DNA of 64,000 nucleotides. Source: an uncultured Prevotellaceae bacterium. Its GTDB lineage: Bacteria > Bacteroidota > Bacteroidia > Bacteroidales > Bacteroidaceae. Below the pieces are notes generated by a model. That model was given only the letters and a program-made list of their open reading frames with translations. It did not search any database and was not told the DNA's origin. Positions 7,451 through 16,943 of the stretch are shown piece by piece. A program made the position numbers and the translations under genes. Each line of letters starts with the position of its first letter. Position 1 is the stretch's first letter. The stretch covers positions 55,581 through 119,580 of the forward strand of contig CADCIB010000014.1 in assembly GCA_902801375.1 (NCBI GenBank), written 5' to 3'.

Positions 7451-9274
7451 TCAGCGAGACACCCTCACCTTCCGTGCGGTGCCGTCGGCATTGCGCATGA
7501 TGACGATGCCTGGGCGCAGGGACTTGCGGTCGAGGCGCATGCCATCAAGGCTGAAATACTCAGGCTCTTGGTCAGCGGTGTTGGTGGATCGGATGCCCGT
7601 GGGTTCAGAGAAGGGGATGGCGCAACTGTTGGCATTGGTGATGTCCATGTCCAGCACGTTGTCGTCGGTCACTTCCTCGGCGGCCTTTGTGATGAAGGCC
7701 ACAATGTGCATGTTCTCCGGATTCCACTCTTCGGGAAGAGTCAGCGTGTAGTCAGCCTGATAAGTTCCTTCCTCGATGGTCAGCGGGTCGCCGACAGGGG
7801 CACTGACGAACTGTCGCAGCACCTGGTTGTGCACGTAGTCTTTCTGCGTGGTGGTGCGCTGTGTTATTTCATTATAGACAGACTGCGGCGACTTGACACC
7901 ATCCTCGGTGAGCAATACGGTGAGGGCGATGTCGCCATAGATGGCTTCGGCTTCTGCGAGGGTCTCTCCGGTGATGTTGATTTTCAGTTCGCGGCTATTG
8001 GCATCGTACGTTGGCGACAGCTCGATACTGGCGAAGGCGGGATTCGCGTAGTCCTGGACGAGCATGTCTGAGAGAATGCCCGTGATGAAGCTCGCCGGTA
8101 TCTGCGGCAGATAATAGTTCATGTCGTAGGCAATATAGGGCTCGCCGGGGTAGTGGGCTCGGTTGAACGTGAATGTGGGATAGTCGTAGGCGTAGAGTAG
8201 GTGCAGATAGTCGGCTTCTTGCAGGAAGAGCGGGTTGCCGTATGCAAAGGTGTTGACCAGTGCCACATTGGGATTCTCTGCGACCAGCTGGTTGAGTGCC
8301 TTGTCGAGCATGGACGTGTAGGGCGACTGCTGATTGGAGTAGACTTCCACATACACCTGATGACGCTGCATCTGGTTGCGGTAGATGGCAAAGGAAGCCT
8401 GCAGGGTGTCGTTCTTGATCTTTTCAATAATTTCCCCCTCATCATGGCAGAAGAAAGCCTTCAGCGTGTGCATTCCGATAGGGATGTCGGCGGGCAAGTG
8501 AACGGTGAACTCCCACATCTCTTCCTCTGCGCAAAGGAGCGTGTCGGCAAAGTCTTTATAAACGGGCTCGTTGTCGTCGAGTTGATAGGCCAAGCGATAT
8601 TGGAAGATGGTGTCGCGTCCAGTGTTATTGTACAGGACGTAGGCGTCAATGTCGGTGTCGGGCTCCTTGTACTTGTGACCCGTGCCTAGGTCGGTGAGGT
8701 CGATGTCCTTGAGCGGCAGACTGCTCACGTCTACGATGAGTTGAACGCACAGACGGCCTATCCCCGAAATGGAATAGAGTCCTTCACCCTGGCCATAGTT
8801 GCCAAAGAGGTAGAAGGCTCCATTGGTGTCGTTGCCTACTCCGCAAAGGGCGCCCTCTTCGGCTGCTACCATCTCTTCGGTTTCCACGTAGTCGAAACCG
8901 AAGAAGATATCTTCTGTTCCTGTGATGACATAGCCGTCGCCATTGAAGATGACGGAGTTCCATCCTTCGTAGGTGCGCTGTTTCTGTGCGCTGATCTCTG
9001 TAAACATATTGTTAGTGGCATCATACATGAAGGCTCTGGTGCGACCAATGGACTTGCTAAGGGCAAAACGGACGCCTATGATGCGGCATCCCTGATAGGG
9101 CGCCAGCATCTGGGAGGGCAGCAGCGCACCGATGGAGTAGGTGCCAGCCTGACCGAAGGCTCCGCCATTGACATCGATGTCGTCGGTGACGGTGTAGCCT
9201 AAATAGCGTGTGTTGTCGGCCATGGCCGAGACAACGGCCATGACCGAGATGATGGTGAAGATTATCTTTTTCAT
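7451..9274 (-). CDS. Secreted Omp28-like protein with C-terminal sorting-like tail
   Basis: This 607-residue protein has a signal peptide (residues 1-19, ending SAMA-D). The N-terminal part (about 20-180) is beta-rich. The middle part (about 300-420, starting HQVYVEVYSNQQSPYTSM) resembles the thioredoxin-like core of Omp28-related proteins but lacks the cysteines of that family. The last ~30 residues (SLDGMRLDRKSLRPGIVIM, ending RKVRVSR) look like the short C-terminal sorting/anchoring segments common in Prevotella surface proteins. The start overlaps the stop of the upstream gene by 4 bp, so the two are translated as a unit. Function is unknown; family assignment is moderate. Confidence 0.55.
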   Translation of the reverse strand: MKKIIFTIISVMAVVSAMADNTRYLGYTVTDDIDVNGGAFGQAGTYSIGALLPSQMLAPYQGCRIIGVRFALSKSIGRTRAFMYDATNNMFTEISAQKQRTYEGWNSVIFNGDGYVITGTEDIFFGFDYVETEEMVAAEEGALCGVGNDTNGAFYLFGNYGQGEGLYSISGIGRLCVQLIVDVSSLPLKDIDLTDLGTGHKYKEPDTDIDAYVLYNNTGRDTIFQYRLAYQLDDNEPVYKDFADTLLCAEEEMWEFTVHLPADIPIGMHTLKAFFCHDEGEIIEKIKNDTLQASFAIYRNQMQRHQVYVEVYSNQQSPYTSMLDKALNQLVAENPNVALVNTFAYGNPLFLQEADYLHLLYAYDYPTFTFNRAHYPGEPYIAYDMNYYLPQIPASFITGILSDMLVQDYANPAFASIELSPTYDANSRELKINITGETLAEAEAIYGDIALTVLLTEDGVKSPQSVYNEITQRTTTQKDYVHNQVLRQFVSAPVGDPLTIEEGTYQADYTLTLPEEWNPENMHIVAFITKAAEEVTDDNVLDMDITNANSCAIPFSEPTGIRSTNTADQEPEYFSLDGMRLDRKSLRPGIVIMRNADGTARKVRVSR

Positions 9275-11769
9275 CTGATTACCTTTCTTGCTTGATTGTT
9301 GTCGCGAATGATGTAAACACCTTTTTTATGAGTTGACGAGTTGACAAGTTGACGAGTTGACGAGCCGTCAGCTATGCGTCGGCCTTGGAGGTCGTAGACC
9401 TCTTTCTGATTCAGCGAGACCGTATCACATTCGAGGGTATGAAGGGCGGTGGCGGCGATGGTGATGGTATACTCGGCCATGGTCGACTGCCCGTTCATGT
9501 AGACCGCAACGATGCCCACGGTGTGGATGCCTGACGAGAGTGGAGGCAGGGTGAAGGTGGCTTCAGTGGATTCGCCAATCTTCTCGCCATCGAGGTAGAT
9601 GTCGAAACGGACTACGTTGCCATAGTCGACGGTGGAGGCCTCTCCTGCCTTCGGTCCTACGGTAAAGTCATCAATCTGTGAGAAGAAGGCATCGTAGGAG
9701 GTATAGTGGAAGCCAAATCGCACCTGCTGACCTTCGTAGTCGGAGAGGTCGACGGTGTACATAGCCCATTCGCCAGCAGCGAGGGGATCAGCCTCAGCAA
9801 GGACAGTGAAGTCGGCGGGGTTATCGCTGCCGTCGGAGATGCAGAACGCCATTGCCTCTGGGTAGGAGGCCTCGTAGCCCTTGGCCTTGATGCTCATCTC
9901 ATAAGCGCGGTTGATGGTGAACAGCGGTGATATGAGCCATTTGTCGCTGAGTCCGCGTTGGGCAGAGAAGAAGATGACGGTCTTGTCGCCGGTCGGAGCC
10001 GCTACTGCCTGATCGGTGGGGAGCATGGCAGGCACGGTGTTCCAGGGGTTGAACACCATCGGTGCGATTGCGGTGGGGTTGTTAGCCGTGCCGCTGCCTG
10101 GGAAGGTGATGATGTTCTCGTAGCCACCCAAAGAAATTGGGTAGACGGGCTGATGGTCGTTGTCGAGGGTCTTCCACCCGCCGAACGTGCCGGTGGCGAA
10201 GTCGTCGTAGTCCTCGAAACTGTCGACGAACGACAGCTCTTGGTTCCAACTCACCTTGTAGCAGCCGTCCTCTTCGGCATTGGCCGTAATGTTGTAGGGC
10301 TCTATCATGTGGTCTTCCAAGACGATGTCGAAGGTGGCATCCTCCGTCACGTCTATGGTCTGCTGGTATTCCTCAAAGGCTCCCTCAGCCACGTTCACGA
10401 TGTATTGCCCGTTGGGCAGCGACAGGATTTCTGCCTTGCCGTCGGTCACCGTGAGATTGAATTCCACTCCATTGGCAATGCCCACCAGATGCAGCTGCAC
10501 CCCTTCAGGTTGCAGAATGCTGTTGGCTGTGACGTTGAACACAACATGCGAAAGGGCTTCCTTCTCCACATTCACATCCACGGTGACCATCTCGCTCTCG
10601 GCTGCTTTGTAGACAGCCTTCACGCCCACGGTGTGCAGACCAGCAGCAACATCCTCAAGAGTATACGTGTAATTCTCTGTAGTGCCCACCTCATCGCCAT
10701 CGAGATAGATGTGGAACACCTCGTTGGGGTTGGCGGGGGATTTCATTTGAGGTGAGAGGTGAGAAGTGAGAGGTGAGTCTATCGGCTTTTGTCCCACATA
10801 GACGTTGTCCACCATGAGCATGAAGGATCCGTAGCTGTTGTATTCGCTGATGTAGCGGATGGCGAGCTTCACCTGTTGGCCTTCGTAGGCCGAAAGGTCG
10901 TAGCTGCAACGACGCCAGCCTGTGTAGTCGGCTGTCTCGTAGTTGCCTTGGTCCAGTCGGACGAAATCCGACTGTGCGGGGTTGTCGAGCTTTGTGGTGA
11001 CGTAAACCATGAAACGCTCCAAGAAGCGGTCGGCAGCCTTGGCCATAAAGGCGAATTCGTTGTCGGTGCCCACAGTGATGACGGGCGTGATGAGCCAGTC
11101 GTTGTTGGCATTGCCCGAGTTGGTGCGGGTGAATCCCACATACTGCTGTCCGTCGTAGGGTCGCAGGATGGGATAGTCGTACCACCAGGTAGGTTCAACG
11201 GTGAGCGGATTAATGATTTGGGCATACTGCATGACACCGCGGTTGGGATAATTGCCCAGCAGCGGGGCGGCTACTTCCTGGTCGCCGTCGATGCCCGTCC
11301 ACTCGCCGAACTGGACAGCCCAGTCGTCGTAGCTCTCGAAATCGTCAAAAAAGGCGGGTGCCTCGACGTTCCAACTCATTTCGATGTTATCTTGTCCCGT
11401 ATAGGCATCGTGCACCACTTGTGCCGTAAGGGCATAGGGAGTACGGGTCTTCTCTGAGAGACTGACGCTGACAGTCTGGTCGGCCTCTACCACGAAGTCG
11501 TGAGATAGCGGTTCAAAACCCTCGCGGTCGATGGTCAGCCGATGGTTGCCGGCATAGACCTTCACGCTGCAATGACCGTCGGCATCGAGTGTCAGGGTGC
11601 CATAGCTCAACTGGTAGTCGGTCTGTTTCAGCACAATGACTTGTCCTTCCAGATTGTCGCCTTCTACAGACGTTACCTCGATGGTGAGCTGCTTGTCCTT
11701 CTTCTGGGCCATGGACGTGGTGCAGCACAAGAGAAGTAATAAGAGTAAAGCGTAGGTATTGTTTCTCAT
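9271..11769 (-). CDS. Choice-of-anchor J (MAM-like) surface protein with two internal short tandem repeats
   Basis: I place the start at 11769: the longer frame to 11853 adds 28 residues with no signal, whereas MRNNTYALLLLLLLCCTTSM is a good signal peptide. The ~832-residue protein then has a PEGA/carboxypeptidase-like domain (about 23-90). Two choice-of-anchor J regions follow (FFDDFESYDDWAVQFGEW and FVDSFEDYDDFATGTFGGW mark their starts), each followed by a fibronectin-like segment. It ends in a sorting-like tail (KGVYIIRDNNQARKVIR). Within the coding region are a 7-bp unit repeated four times (10750-10777) and an 8-bp unit repeated four times (9331-9362). Copy-number changes would shift the frame. 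It probably binds glycans or proteins at the cell surface; the ligand is unknown. Confidence 0.65.
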   Translation of the reverse strand: MRNNTYALLLLLLLCCTTSMAQKKDKQLTIEVTSVEGDNLEGQVIVLKQTDYQLSYGTLTLDADGHCSVKVYAGNHRLTIDREGFEPLSHDFVVEADQTVSVSLSEKTRTPYALTAQVVHDAYTGQDNIEMSWNVEAPAFFDDFESYDDWAVQFGEWTGIDGDQEVAAPLLGNYPNRGVMQYAQIINPLTVEPTWWYDYPILRPYDGQQYVGFTRTNSGNANNDWLITPVITVGTDNEFAFMAKAADRFLERFMVYVTTKLDNPAQSDFVRLDQGNYETADYTGWRRCSYDLSAYEGQQVKLAIRYISEYNSYGSFMLMVDNVYVGQKPIDSPLTSHLSPQMKSPANPNEVFHIYLDGDEVGTTENYTYTLEDVAAGLHTVGVKAVYKAAESEMVTVDVNVEKEALSHVVFNVTANSILQPEGVQLHLVGIANGVEFNLTVTDGKAEILSLPNGQYIVNVAEGAFEEYQQTIDVTEDATFDIVLEDHMIEPYNITANAEEDGCYKVSWNQELSFVDSFEDYDDFATGTFGGWKTLDNDHQPVYPISLGGYENIITFPGSGTANNPTAIAPMVFNPWNTVPAMLPTDQAVAAPTGDKTVIFFSAQRGLSDKWLISPLFTINRAYEMSIKAKGYEASYPEAMAFCISDGSDNPADFTVLAEADPLAAGEWAMYTVDLSDYEGQQVRFGFHYTSYDAFFSQIDDFTVGPKAGEASTVDYGNVVRFDIYLDGEKIGESTEATFTLPPLSSGIHTVGIVAVYMNGQSTMAEYTITIAATALHTLECDTVSLNQKEVYDLQGRRIADGSSTRQLVNSSTHKKGVYIIRDNNQARKVIR
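9331..9362 (-). repeat. 8-bp tandem repeat inside the coding region
   Basis: The unit AGTTGACG (plus-strand reading) occurs four times in a row, one copy with a terminal A. It encodes the stretch STRQLVNSST just before the C-terminal sorting-like tail. A run of six A (coding strand) follows. Eight is not a multiple of three, so gain or loss of a unit changes the reading frame of the tail. Confidence 0.75.
10750..10777 (-). repeat. 7-bp tandem repeat inside the coding region
   Basis: The unit AGGTGAG (plus-strand reading) occurs four times, one with a single change. It encodes SPLTSHLSP in the linker between the first choice-of-anchor J region and the following domain. A change of one unit would truncate the protein after its first half. 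Confidence 0.75.
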
Positions 11770-11864
11770 GTTAAATGCTATTTGTTTTGTCAATGGAATT
11801 GGAAAAGGTGAGCGAACTCGCTGCTTTTCAGCATGGTTCGCCCACCTTATCATGGAGGAGTGTG

Positions 11865-14800
11865 TTAACGGTTGTTGGTCATGCGGAGGGTCTTCACCTC
11901 GCTGCCATCCTTCACTTTCACGATGTACAAGCCCTGACCAGCCTTCTGCACGGTGGCCATGCCGCGGCCTGTGGCTACGAGCTGACCGTTCACATTGTAA
12001 ACTTCCACTTCAGCGTTGGCTCCGATCTGTGCAGCCTGAATGCTGGTAGGAGTCTCTGGCTCTGCAAGTCCGGTGAAGGTGAAGTCGTCGAAGAAGGCAA
12101 ACCAGTTGGCGCTTACCGTCGTATGGCGCACGGCCACATAGATGGGCTTGCCAGCATACGACGAGAGGTCCACAGTGTAGTGGTTCCACACGTTTTCGTC
12201 CAAGTATGGCATCTCGGTCTCGCCCATGGCAACCTTGAAGTCGTTGGTGTTTGTGTTGCCATTCTCGCTGACCAAAACGGTGACGCTGTGGAGGTCGTTG
12301 TCTCCCACGAATACGGAACCTGTTGTGCCGAGGTTGCGAGCATAGAAGTCGAAGGTAGAAGTTTCAGACGGAATGATTTGCTTGGAGATGAGCCAGTCGT
12401 TGGCGGCAGAGTTGTCGTCGGGAGCTGCTGCAGCGATGGTGTACATGCCACCGTGAGCCAACAGGTTGTCGTTGTGATGCTCCACCCATGTGAAGGCATA
12501 GCGACCACCGTTGTCCTCGAAGATGGTCTCATAGTAGTTGGACATGTAGGTCACCTTCTTGTCAATGTCGACCATGGTGAAGTCTTCCTTCCACTGGTAG
12601 TCCAAGGGGTTGTTCTCGAAGCCGTAGTACAGCACGTCCTTGGGCAGGCCGATGCCCGTTACGGGGAAGGTGGCTGTGTAGCCGCTTTCAAACTCTACGG
12701 TCATCTCGTCTTCCACCTCGTCTTCCAGGTCAAGGGCATTGAACTGGATGGTGAACGGCATTCCCTCGCCAGCCAGCAGCTCGTCGCCAGGCTGGATGGA
12801 GCTTTCGAAGTTGTCGGTGTTGAACACCACCTCCTTCACCTTGAGATCCTCCTTACCATTGTTGAGAATGGTTAACAATTCGCCAGAGGTGGTAGCCTTT
12901 CCGTAGTTCACAGGACCTGCATTCCACGACTCCTTGTTGAAGGCAACGCCTTCCACGATGGTGCCGTCGATGACGACATTGTCGAGGCAACCGTAGCCTT
13001 TGTAAGTAGTAAAGCAACGGTCGATCCAACGGAACTGAACGATCTTGCCGGCATATTCATCGAGGTCGATGGTCTCATTTCTCCAATACTTGTGTCCATC
13101 TTCGTCAATAGCAGCTTCAGAAAGGTAAGAAGCTTGTTTCCATTCTCCATCGCTATAGATTTCAAACACAACCTCGTCGTAGCCATTGCCACCCTCGACG
13201 TTCTCCTTCTTCAGAAGTCCTGTCTCGTCGACAAGCAGGTCGCTGGGATGGGCGTTACCCCAAACGAACGAGATGCTCATGCTCTGTCCGTCGGCGGGGA
13301 GACGGAACGGGGGTGTGGTCAGCGTTACACTCTGTCCAGCGCTCAGATGGCCTGCTGCCAAGCTGACTCCATTTCCGCCGTATGGGTAAATCTTGTTAGG
13401 ACTCCACTTGGCAAAATTATATACATCGTCAGAAGATTTAGCGCTAAGCCAACCTAACGGCACAGGTACGGCATCAGTGCAATCGTCGAAGTTTTCTGAA
13501 TATGGGAATTCCACCACCGAAGCGTCGGGCTGTGTGGTGAACTTCCATGTGCTGGCAGTCTGTGAGTTACCCACACTGTTATAGCCAACGACCTTCCAGC
13601 GATAAGTGGTCTCGTAGTCGCACTCAGGAATGGTATAGGTCAAGGCGGTGCCCACATCGAGGCCGTCGATGAGGTTATTGGCCTCGGCATTGCTGCCTAC
13701 ATAGAGCTTGTAGCCCTCAGCAAACTGTGCGGGGAGCCACTCCAAGACAACATCTTTCGGATAGACATCCGTGGCATTGTTGGCCGGACGCACCACAGTA
13801 CAGTTCAGAGGCACTCCATCAGCACCATATACATTGGGAAGCAATACGCGGTCGAGTGTAAAGTTGGAGTGATCCCAAGCACCCTCGTCATCCATTTCCA
13901 CTGCGGGATAGAACCAACGAATGTAGCTCTCATCGGAACCCATGCCCAGATCAACCTCTTCTGTGAGAAGCTGGTTCAAACCGTTCTCAAAGTCGCTTAC
14001 CCATTTCGTGGTCCAATTGTCGCCTCCGTCGTAGGACACCTGCAGCTCGATGTCGTACTCCGGTACAGCTTCGCCGTCGTACTGATTATAATAGGTAAAG
14101 CGCACCTTACCACCATCGCTCAGGTCGAGGCGCGGCGAGCGGAGTGTGCAATTCGAGAAGTCGCCACCGGCATAGGCACTCTGGTCGCCCTCGATGGCCA
14201 TGTTTGCGCCACGCCATCCATTGTTGCGCCATCCTGCGGGCGGGAACGGTCCTTCGAACGATTCCAGCAAATAGCCATCAGGGATATCCACCTTGTTGGC
14301 TTGAAGAGCAACCTTCACATCGCCACCGTTGGTGTGGATAACAGCATCGCACTCGGCGGGACTCATCAGCGAGGCGGTGTAGCTCAGCTGGAACTGCACA
14401 CTCTCATAGCGGTTCAGGTTGATGGTAGAGAGGTCTTGCATGCAGGCCACGCCCTCGGGCAGGTCCATGCCTGTCACCTGAAGGCCGTTCTTTCCCTTGT
14501 TGGTCATGCGGATGACTTCGGTGTACATCTTCTCGCCAATGTACATGTCGCCGAAGTTGTAGCGATTCATCGACAGTTCGGGCACGGGTGTTGCATCGGG
14601 TGTCCACTGCTTCACGGACACGTCGTCCATATAGACAGCATTTGCAATATTGGTGAACATCTTGTAGACAAAGGCAATCTTCACCTTCTCGCCCTTCCAG
14701 TCACTGAGATCAATCTTGGAGATGTGGTGCTCCCAAGTGCTAATGGGGAACACCATGACACCACTTTCACGCAACATCTGTTCGTTCTGGATGCTGAAAA

Positions 14801-15251
14801 CGGTCTCAGCACCATCCAAGTCGCCATCGGTGACAATACGCACCTGCAGGTCGTACTTCGAATTGTCGTAAGCATTCATGGGACTGACGAACCACGTGAA
14901 CTGCAGCATGTAGGTGTCACTCAGGTCGAGTTCCGGCGTAAGCAGAATCTCTTCGCGTGGACCTGCACCGTCGGCACTTGTGGCAATGGGACCGTCGCAA
15001 GCGGCACAACCGGAACCGCTGATTGTCGGGCCTGATTGACCATTAGGATCTCTGTAGAAATTATGCCAGATGAACCGAATGTCCGTACCGGTATAACTGT
15101 TCACTGTAGTCCACCCCTCACCCTTAGCCACGGGAATGGAATAGTCCGTTGTGGAACCCGTTTCAAAATCCTCTTCAAGGATTGTCTGAGCCTGAGACGG
15201 CTGAGCCGACCAAGCCAAAATGCTGATTAGAAATAGATAAAATTTTTTCAT
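11865..15251 (-). CDS. Large choice-of-anchor J / fibronectin-type surface protein with type IX-like sorting domain
   Basis: This 1128-residue protein has a signal peptide (1-21, ending PSQA-Q). MAM-like choice-of-anchor J regions start near residues 28 (ILEEDFETGSTTDYSIPV), 330 (LLESFEGPFPPAGWRNNGW) and 575 (YSENFDDCTDAVPVPLGWL), with a final one near 910. A fibronectin type III-like domain lies at about 475-570 and immunoglobulin-like spacer domains lie between. The end (VEVYNVNGQLVATGRG, then GLYIVKVKDGSEVKTLRM) is a recognisable type A sorting domain of the type IX secretion system, so surface attachment or release is expected. A TAAATTTG -7-like box on the minus strand lies at 15275-15282. 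It heads the three-gene minus-strand group. Substrate unknown. Confidence 0.7.
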   Translation of the reverse strand: MKKFYLFLISILAWSAQPSQAQTILEEDFETGSTTDYSIPVAKGEGWTTVNSYTGTDIRFIWHNFYRDPNGQSGPTISGSGCAACDGPIATSADGAGPREEILLTPELDLSDTYMLQFTWFVSPMNAYDNSKYDLQVRIVTDGDLDGAETVFSIQNEQMLRESGVMVFPISTWEHHISKIDLSDWKGEKVKIAFVYKMFTNIANAVYMDDVSVKQWTPDATPVPELSMNRYNFGDMYIGEKMYTEVIRMTNKGKNGLQVTGMDLPEGVACMQDLSTINLNRYESVQFQLSYTASLMSPAECDAVIHTNGGDVKVALQANKVDIPDGYLLESFEGPFPPAGWRNNGWRGANMAIEGDQSAYAGGDFSNCTLRSPRLDLSDGGKVRFTYYNQYDGEAVPEYDIELQVSYDGGDNWTTKWVSDFENGLNQLLTEEVDLGMGSDESYIRWFYPAVEMDDEGAWDHSNFTLDRVLLPNVYGADGVPLNCTVVRPANNATDVYPKDVVLEWLPAQFAEGYKLYVGSNAEANNLIDGLDVGTALTYTIPECDYETTYRWKVVGYNSVGNSQTASTWKFTTQPDASVVEFPYSENFDDCTDAVPVPLGWLSAKSSDDVYNFAKWSPNKIYPYGGNGVSLAAGHLSAGQSVTLTTPPFRLPADGQSMSISFVWGNAHPSDLLVDETGLLKKENVEGGNGYDEVVFEIYSDGEWKQASYLSEAAIDEDGHKYWRNETIDLDEYAGKIVQFRWIDRCFTTYKGYGCLDNVVIDGTIVEGVAFNKESWNAGPVNYGKATTSGELLTILNNGKEDLKVKEVVFNTDNFESSIQPGDELLAGEGMPFTIQFNALDLEDEVEDEMTVEFESGYTATFPVTGIGLPKDVLYYGFENNPLDYQWKEDFTMVDIDKKVTYMSNYYETIFEDNGGRYAFTWVEHHNDNLLAHGGMYTIAAAAPDDNSAANDWLISKQIIPSETSTFDFYARNLGTTGSVFVGDNDLHSVTVLVSENGNTNTNDFKVAMGETEMPYLDENVWNHYTVDLSSYAGKPIYVAVRHTTVSANWFAFFDDFTFTGLAEPETPTSIQAAQIGANAEVEVYNVNGQLVATGRGMATVQKAGQGLYIVKVKDGSEVKTLRMTNNR

Positions 15252-15428
15252 AAGCTAATTGTTTGAATAATGTGCAAATTTACGCATTATTCTTGAAATG
15301 TATTCGCTATTTAACACAAAAAGTTCATTTTTTAGCATATTTTGATGTATCAGCCCTTTATTCGTAAAATCTTTTCATCAACTCCTAATGGAAGAAGATA
15401 GAGGAAGGTAATGATAAAGGTAATAAAC

Positions 15429-15465
15429 AACGGAGACGCACTCCATTGTAGAATGCGTCTCCGTT
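15429..15465. terminator. Terminator hairpin after aspA / before the surface-protein genes
   Basis: A perfect 12-bp stem (AACGGAGACGCA at 15429-15440, TGCGTCTCCGTT at 15454-15465) lies just downstream of aspA (minus strand). T-rich sequence follows on either strand, so it can stop aspA transcripts. Confidence 0.7.
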
Positions 15466-15493
15466 TTGCTTTTCAGATGCTTTTCCTTTTCGT

Positions 15494-16909
15494 TTATTTA
15501 ACCACGAATTTTCTTTGGACAAGCATGTTCTTCGGGTCGAGAGCGTTGTCGAGTTCTTCCTTCGACATTAGGCCCTTCTCCAGAACGATGTCGTAGACCG
15601 AGCGGTTCTCCTCGAGAGCCTGCTTAGCTACTTTCGTACTGTTCTTGTAGCCGATGATGGGATTCAAGGCAGTGACGATACCGATAGAGTTCTTCACCAT
15701 CTCCATCAGGTGTTCACGGTTCACGGTGATGCCGTTGATACACTCGCGAACCAGTGTGTCCATAGCATTCTTCAGCCATGTCTGGCTCTCGATGATGCTC
15801 TCGGTGATGACAGGTTCCATCACGTTCAGCTGCAACTGACCAGCCTCGGCAGCGAAGCTCACGGTGGTGTCGTTGCCAATTACCTTGAAGCAAACCTGGT
15901 TGACCACTTCAGGGATGACGGGGTTCACCTTACCCGGCATGATGCTTGATCCAGGAGCCTTCGGCGGCAGGTTGATCTCATGCAGACCACAACGTGGACC
16001 AGAAGCCATCAGGCGGAGGTCGTTACAGGTCTTGGAGAGTTTCACGGCCAAACGTTTCAGGGCACCTGAGTAGCTCACGTAAGCACCCGTATCGGGAGTA
16101 GCCTCCACGAGGTCGTCGGCAACGGTGAAGGGCAGGCCTGTCTCTTCGGCAAGCTTCTTGGTGCAGAGCTCGGTGAAACCGGGAACGGCATTCAGACCCG
16201 TACCAATGGCTGTACCACCCATGTTGATCTCAAAGAGCAGGTTGACATTGCGCTCCAGGTTGGCCACTTCTTCCTCGAGGTTGTTGGCGAAAGCGTGGAA
16301 TTCCTGTCCGCTGGTCATAGGAACGGCATCCTGCAGCTGGGTACGCCCCATCTTGATGACATCCTTGAACTCGTCGCCCTTGGCGCGCAAGGCAGCGATG
16401 AGGCCCTGCAGACTCTCCACCAGCTTCTTGTTCAGGCGGATGAAGGTCAGGCGGATGGTGGTGGGATAGACGTCGTTGGTCGACTGTCCGCAGTTGAGGT
16501 GGTCGTTGGGCCAGCAGTGCTGGTAGTCGCCGCGCTCGTAGCCCATGATTTCAAGGGCACGGTTGGCGAGCACCTCATTGGCATTCATGTTGACAGATGT
16601 GCCGGCACCACCCTGCATCATGTCGAGGGGGAAGTTCTCGTGCCACTTGCCGTCAATCACCTCACGGCAGGCCTGAGCCACAGCCTTGGTCACCTCGTCG
16701 TTGATGACGCCCAGCTCGTTGTTGGCCAGGATGGCGGCCAGCTTGACATAGGCGATGGAGATGACGTAGTCGGGGAAGTCGCACATGTGGTTGCTTGAGA
16801 TTTTGTAGTTGTTGATACCACGCTGTGTCTGAACGCCATACAAGGCATCGGCAGGAACTTGGAGCTCACCTAAGAGGTCGCTCTCTACTCTGAATTTCTT
16901 TTCTTCCAT
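15494..16909 (-). CDS. aspA: Aspartate ammonia-lyase
   Basis: AspA splits L-aspartate into fumarate and ammonia in the cytoplasm. The ~471-residue protein carries the fumarase/aspartase signature GSSIMPGKVNPV (near residue 325) and the N-terminal core GVQTQRGINNYKIS typical of aspartases. I use the ATG at 16909 (MEEKKFRVESDLLG); the longer frame to 17011 runs back over the end of the porin gene. It is the last gene of a four-gene minus-strand unit (dcu transporter, asparaginase, porin, aspA) that converts imported or periplasmic asparagine to fumarate. A hairpin terminator follows at 15429-15465. Confidence 0.9.
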   Translation of the reverse strand: MEEKKFRVESDLLGELQVPADALYGVQTQRGINNYKISSNHMCDFPDYVISIAYVKLAAILANNELGVINDEVTKAVAQACREVIDGKWHENFPLDMMQGGAGTSVNMNANEVLANRALEIMGYERGDYQHCWPNDHLNCGQSTNDVYPTTIRLTFIRLNKKLVESLQGLIAALRAKGDEFKDVIKMGRTQLQDAVPMTSGQEFHAFANNLEEEVANLERNVNLLFEINMGGTAIGTGLNAVPGFTELCTKKLAEETGLPFTVADDLVEATPDTGAYVSYSGALKRLAVKLSKTCNDLRLMASGPRCGLHEINLPPKAPGSSIMPGKVNPVIPEVVNQVCFKVIGNDTTVSFAAEAGQLQLNVMEPVITESIIESQTWLKNAMDTLVRECINGITVNREHLMEMVKNSIGIVTALNPIIGYKNSTKVAKQALEENRSVYDIVLEKGLMSKEELDNALDPKNMLVQRKFVVK

Positions 16910-16943
16910 AGATTGTGAATTGATGATAATTATTGTTTGGGGA

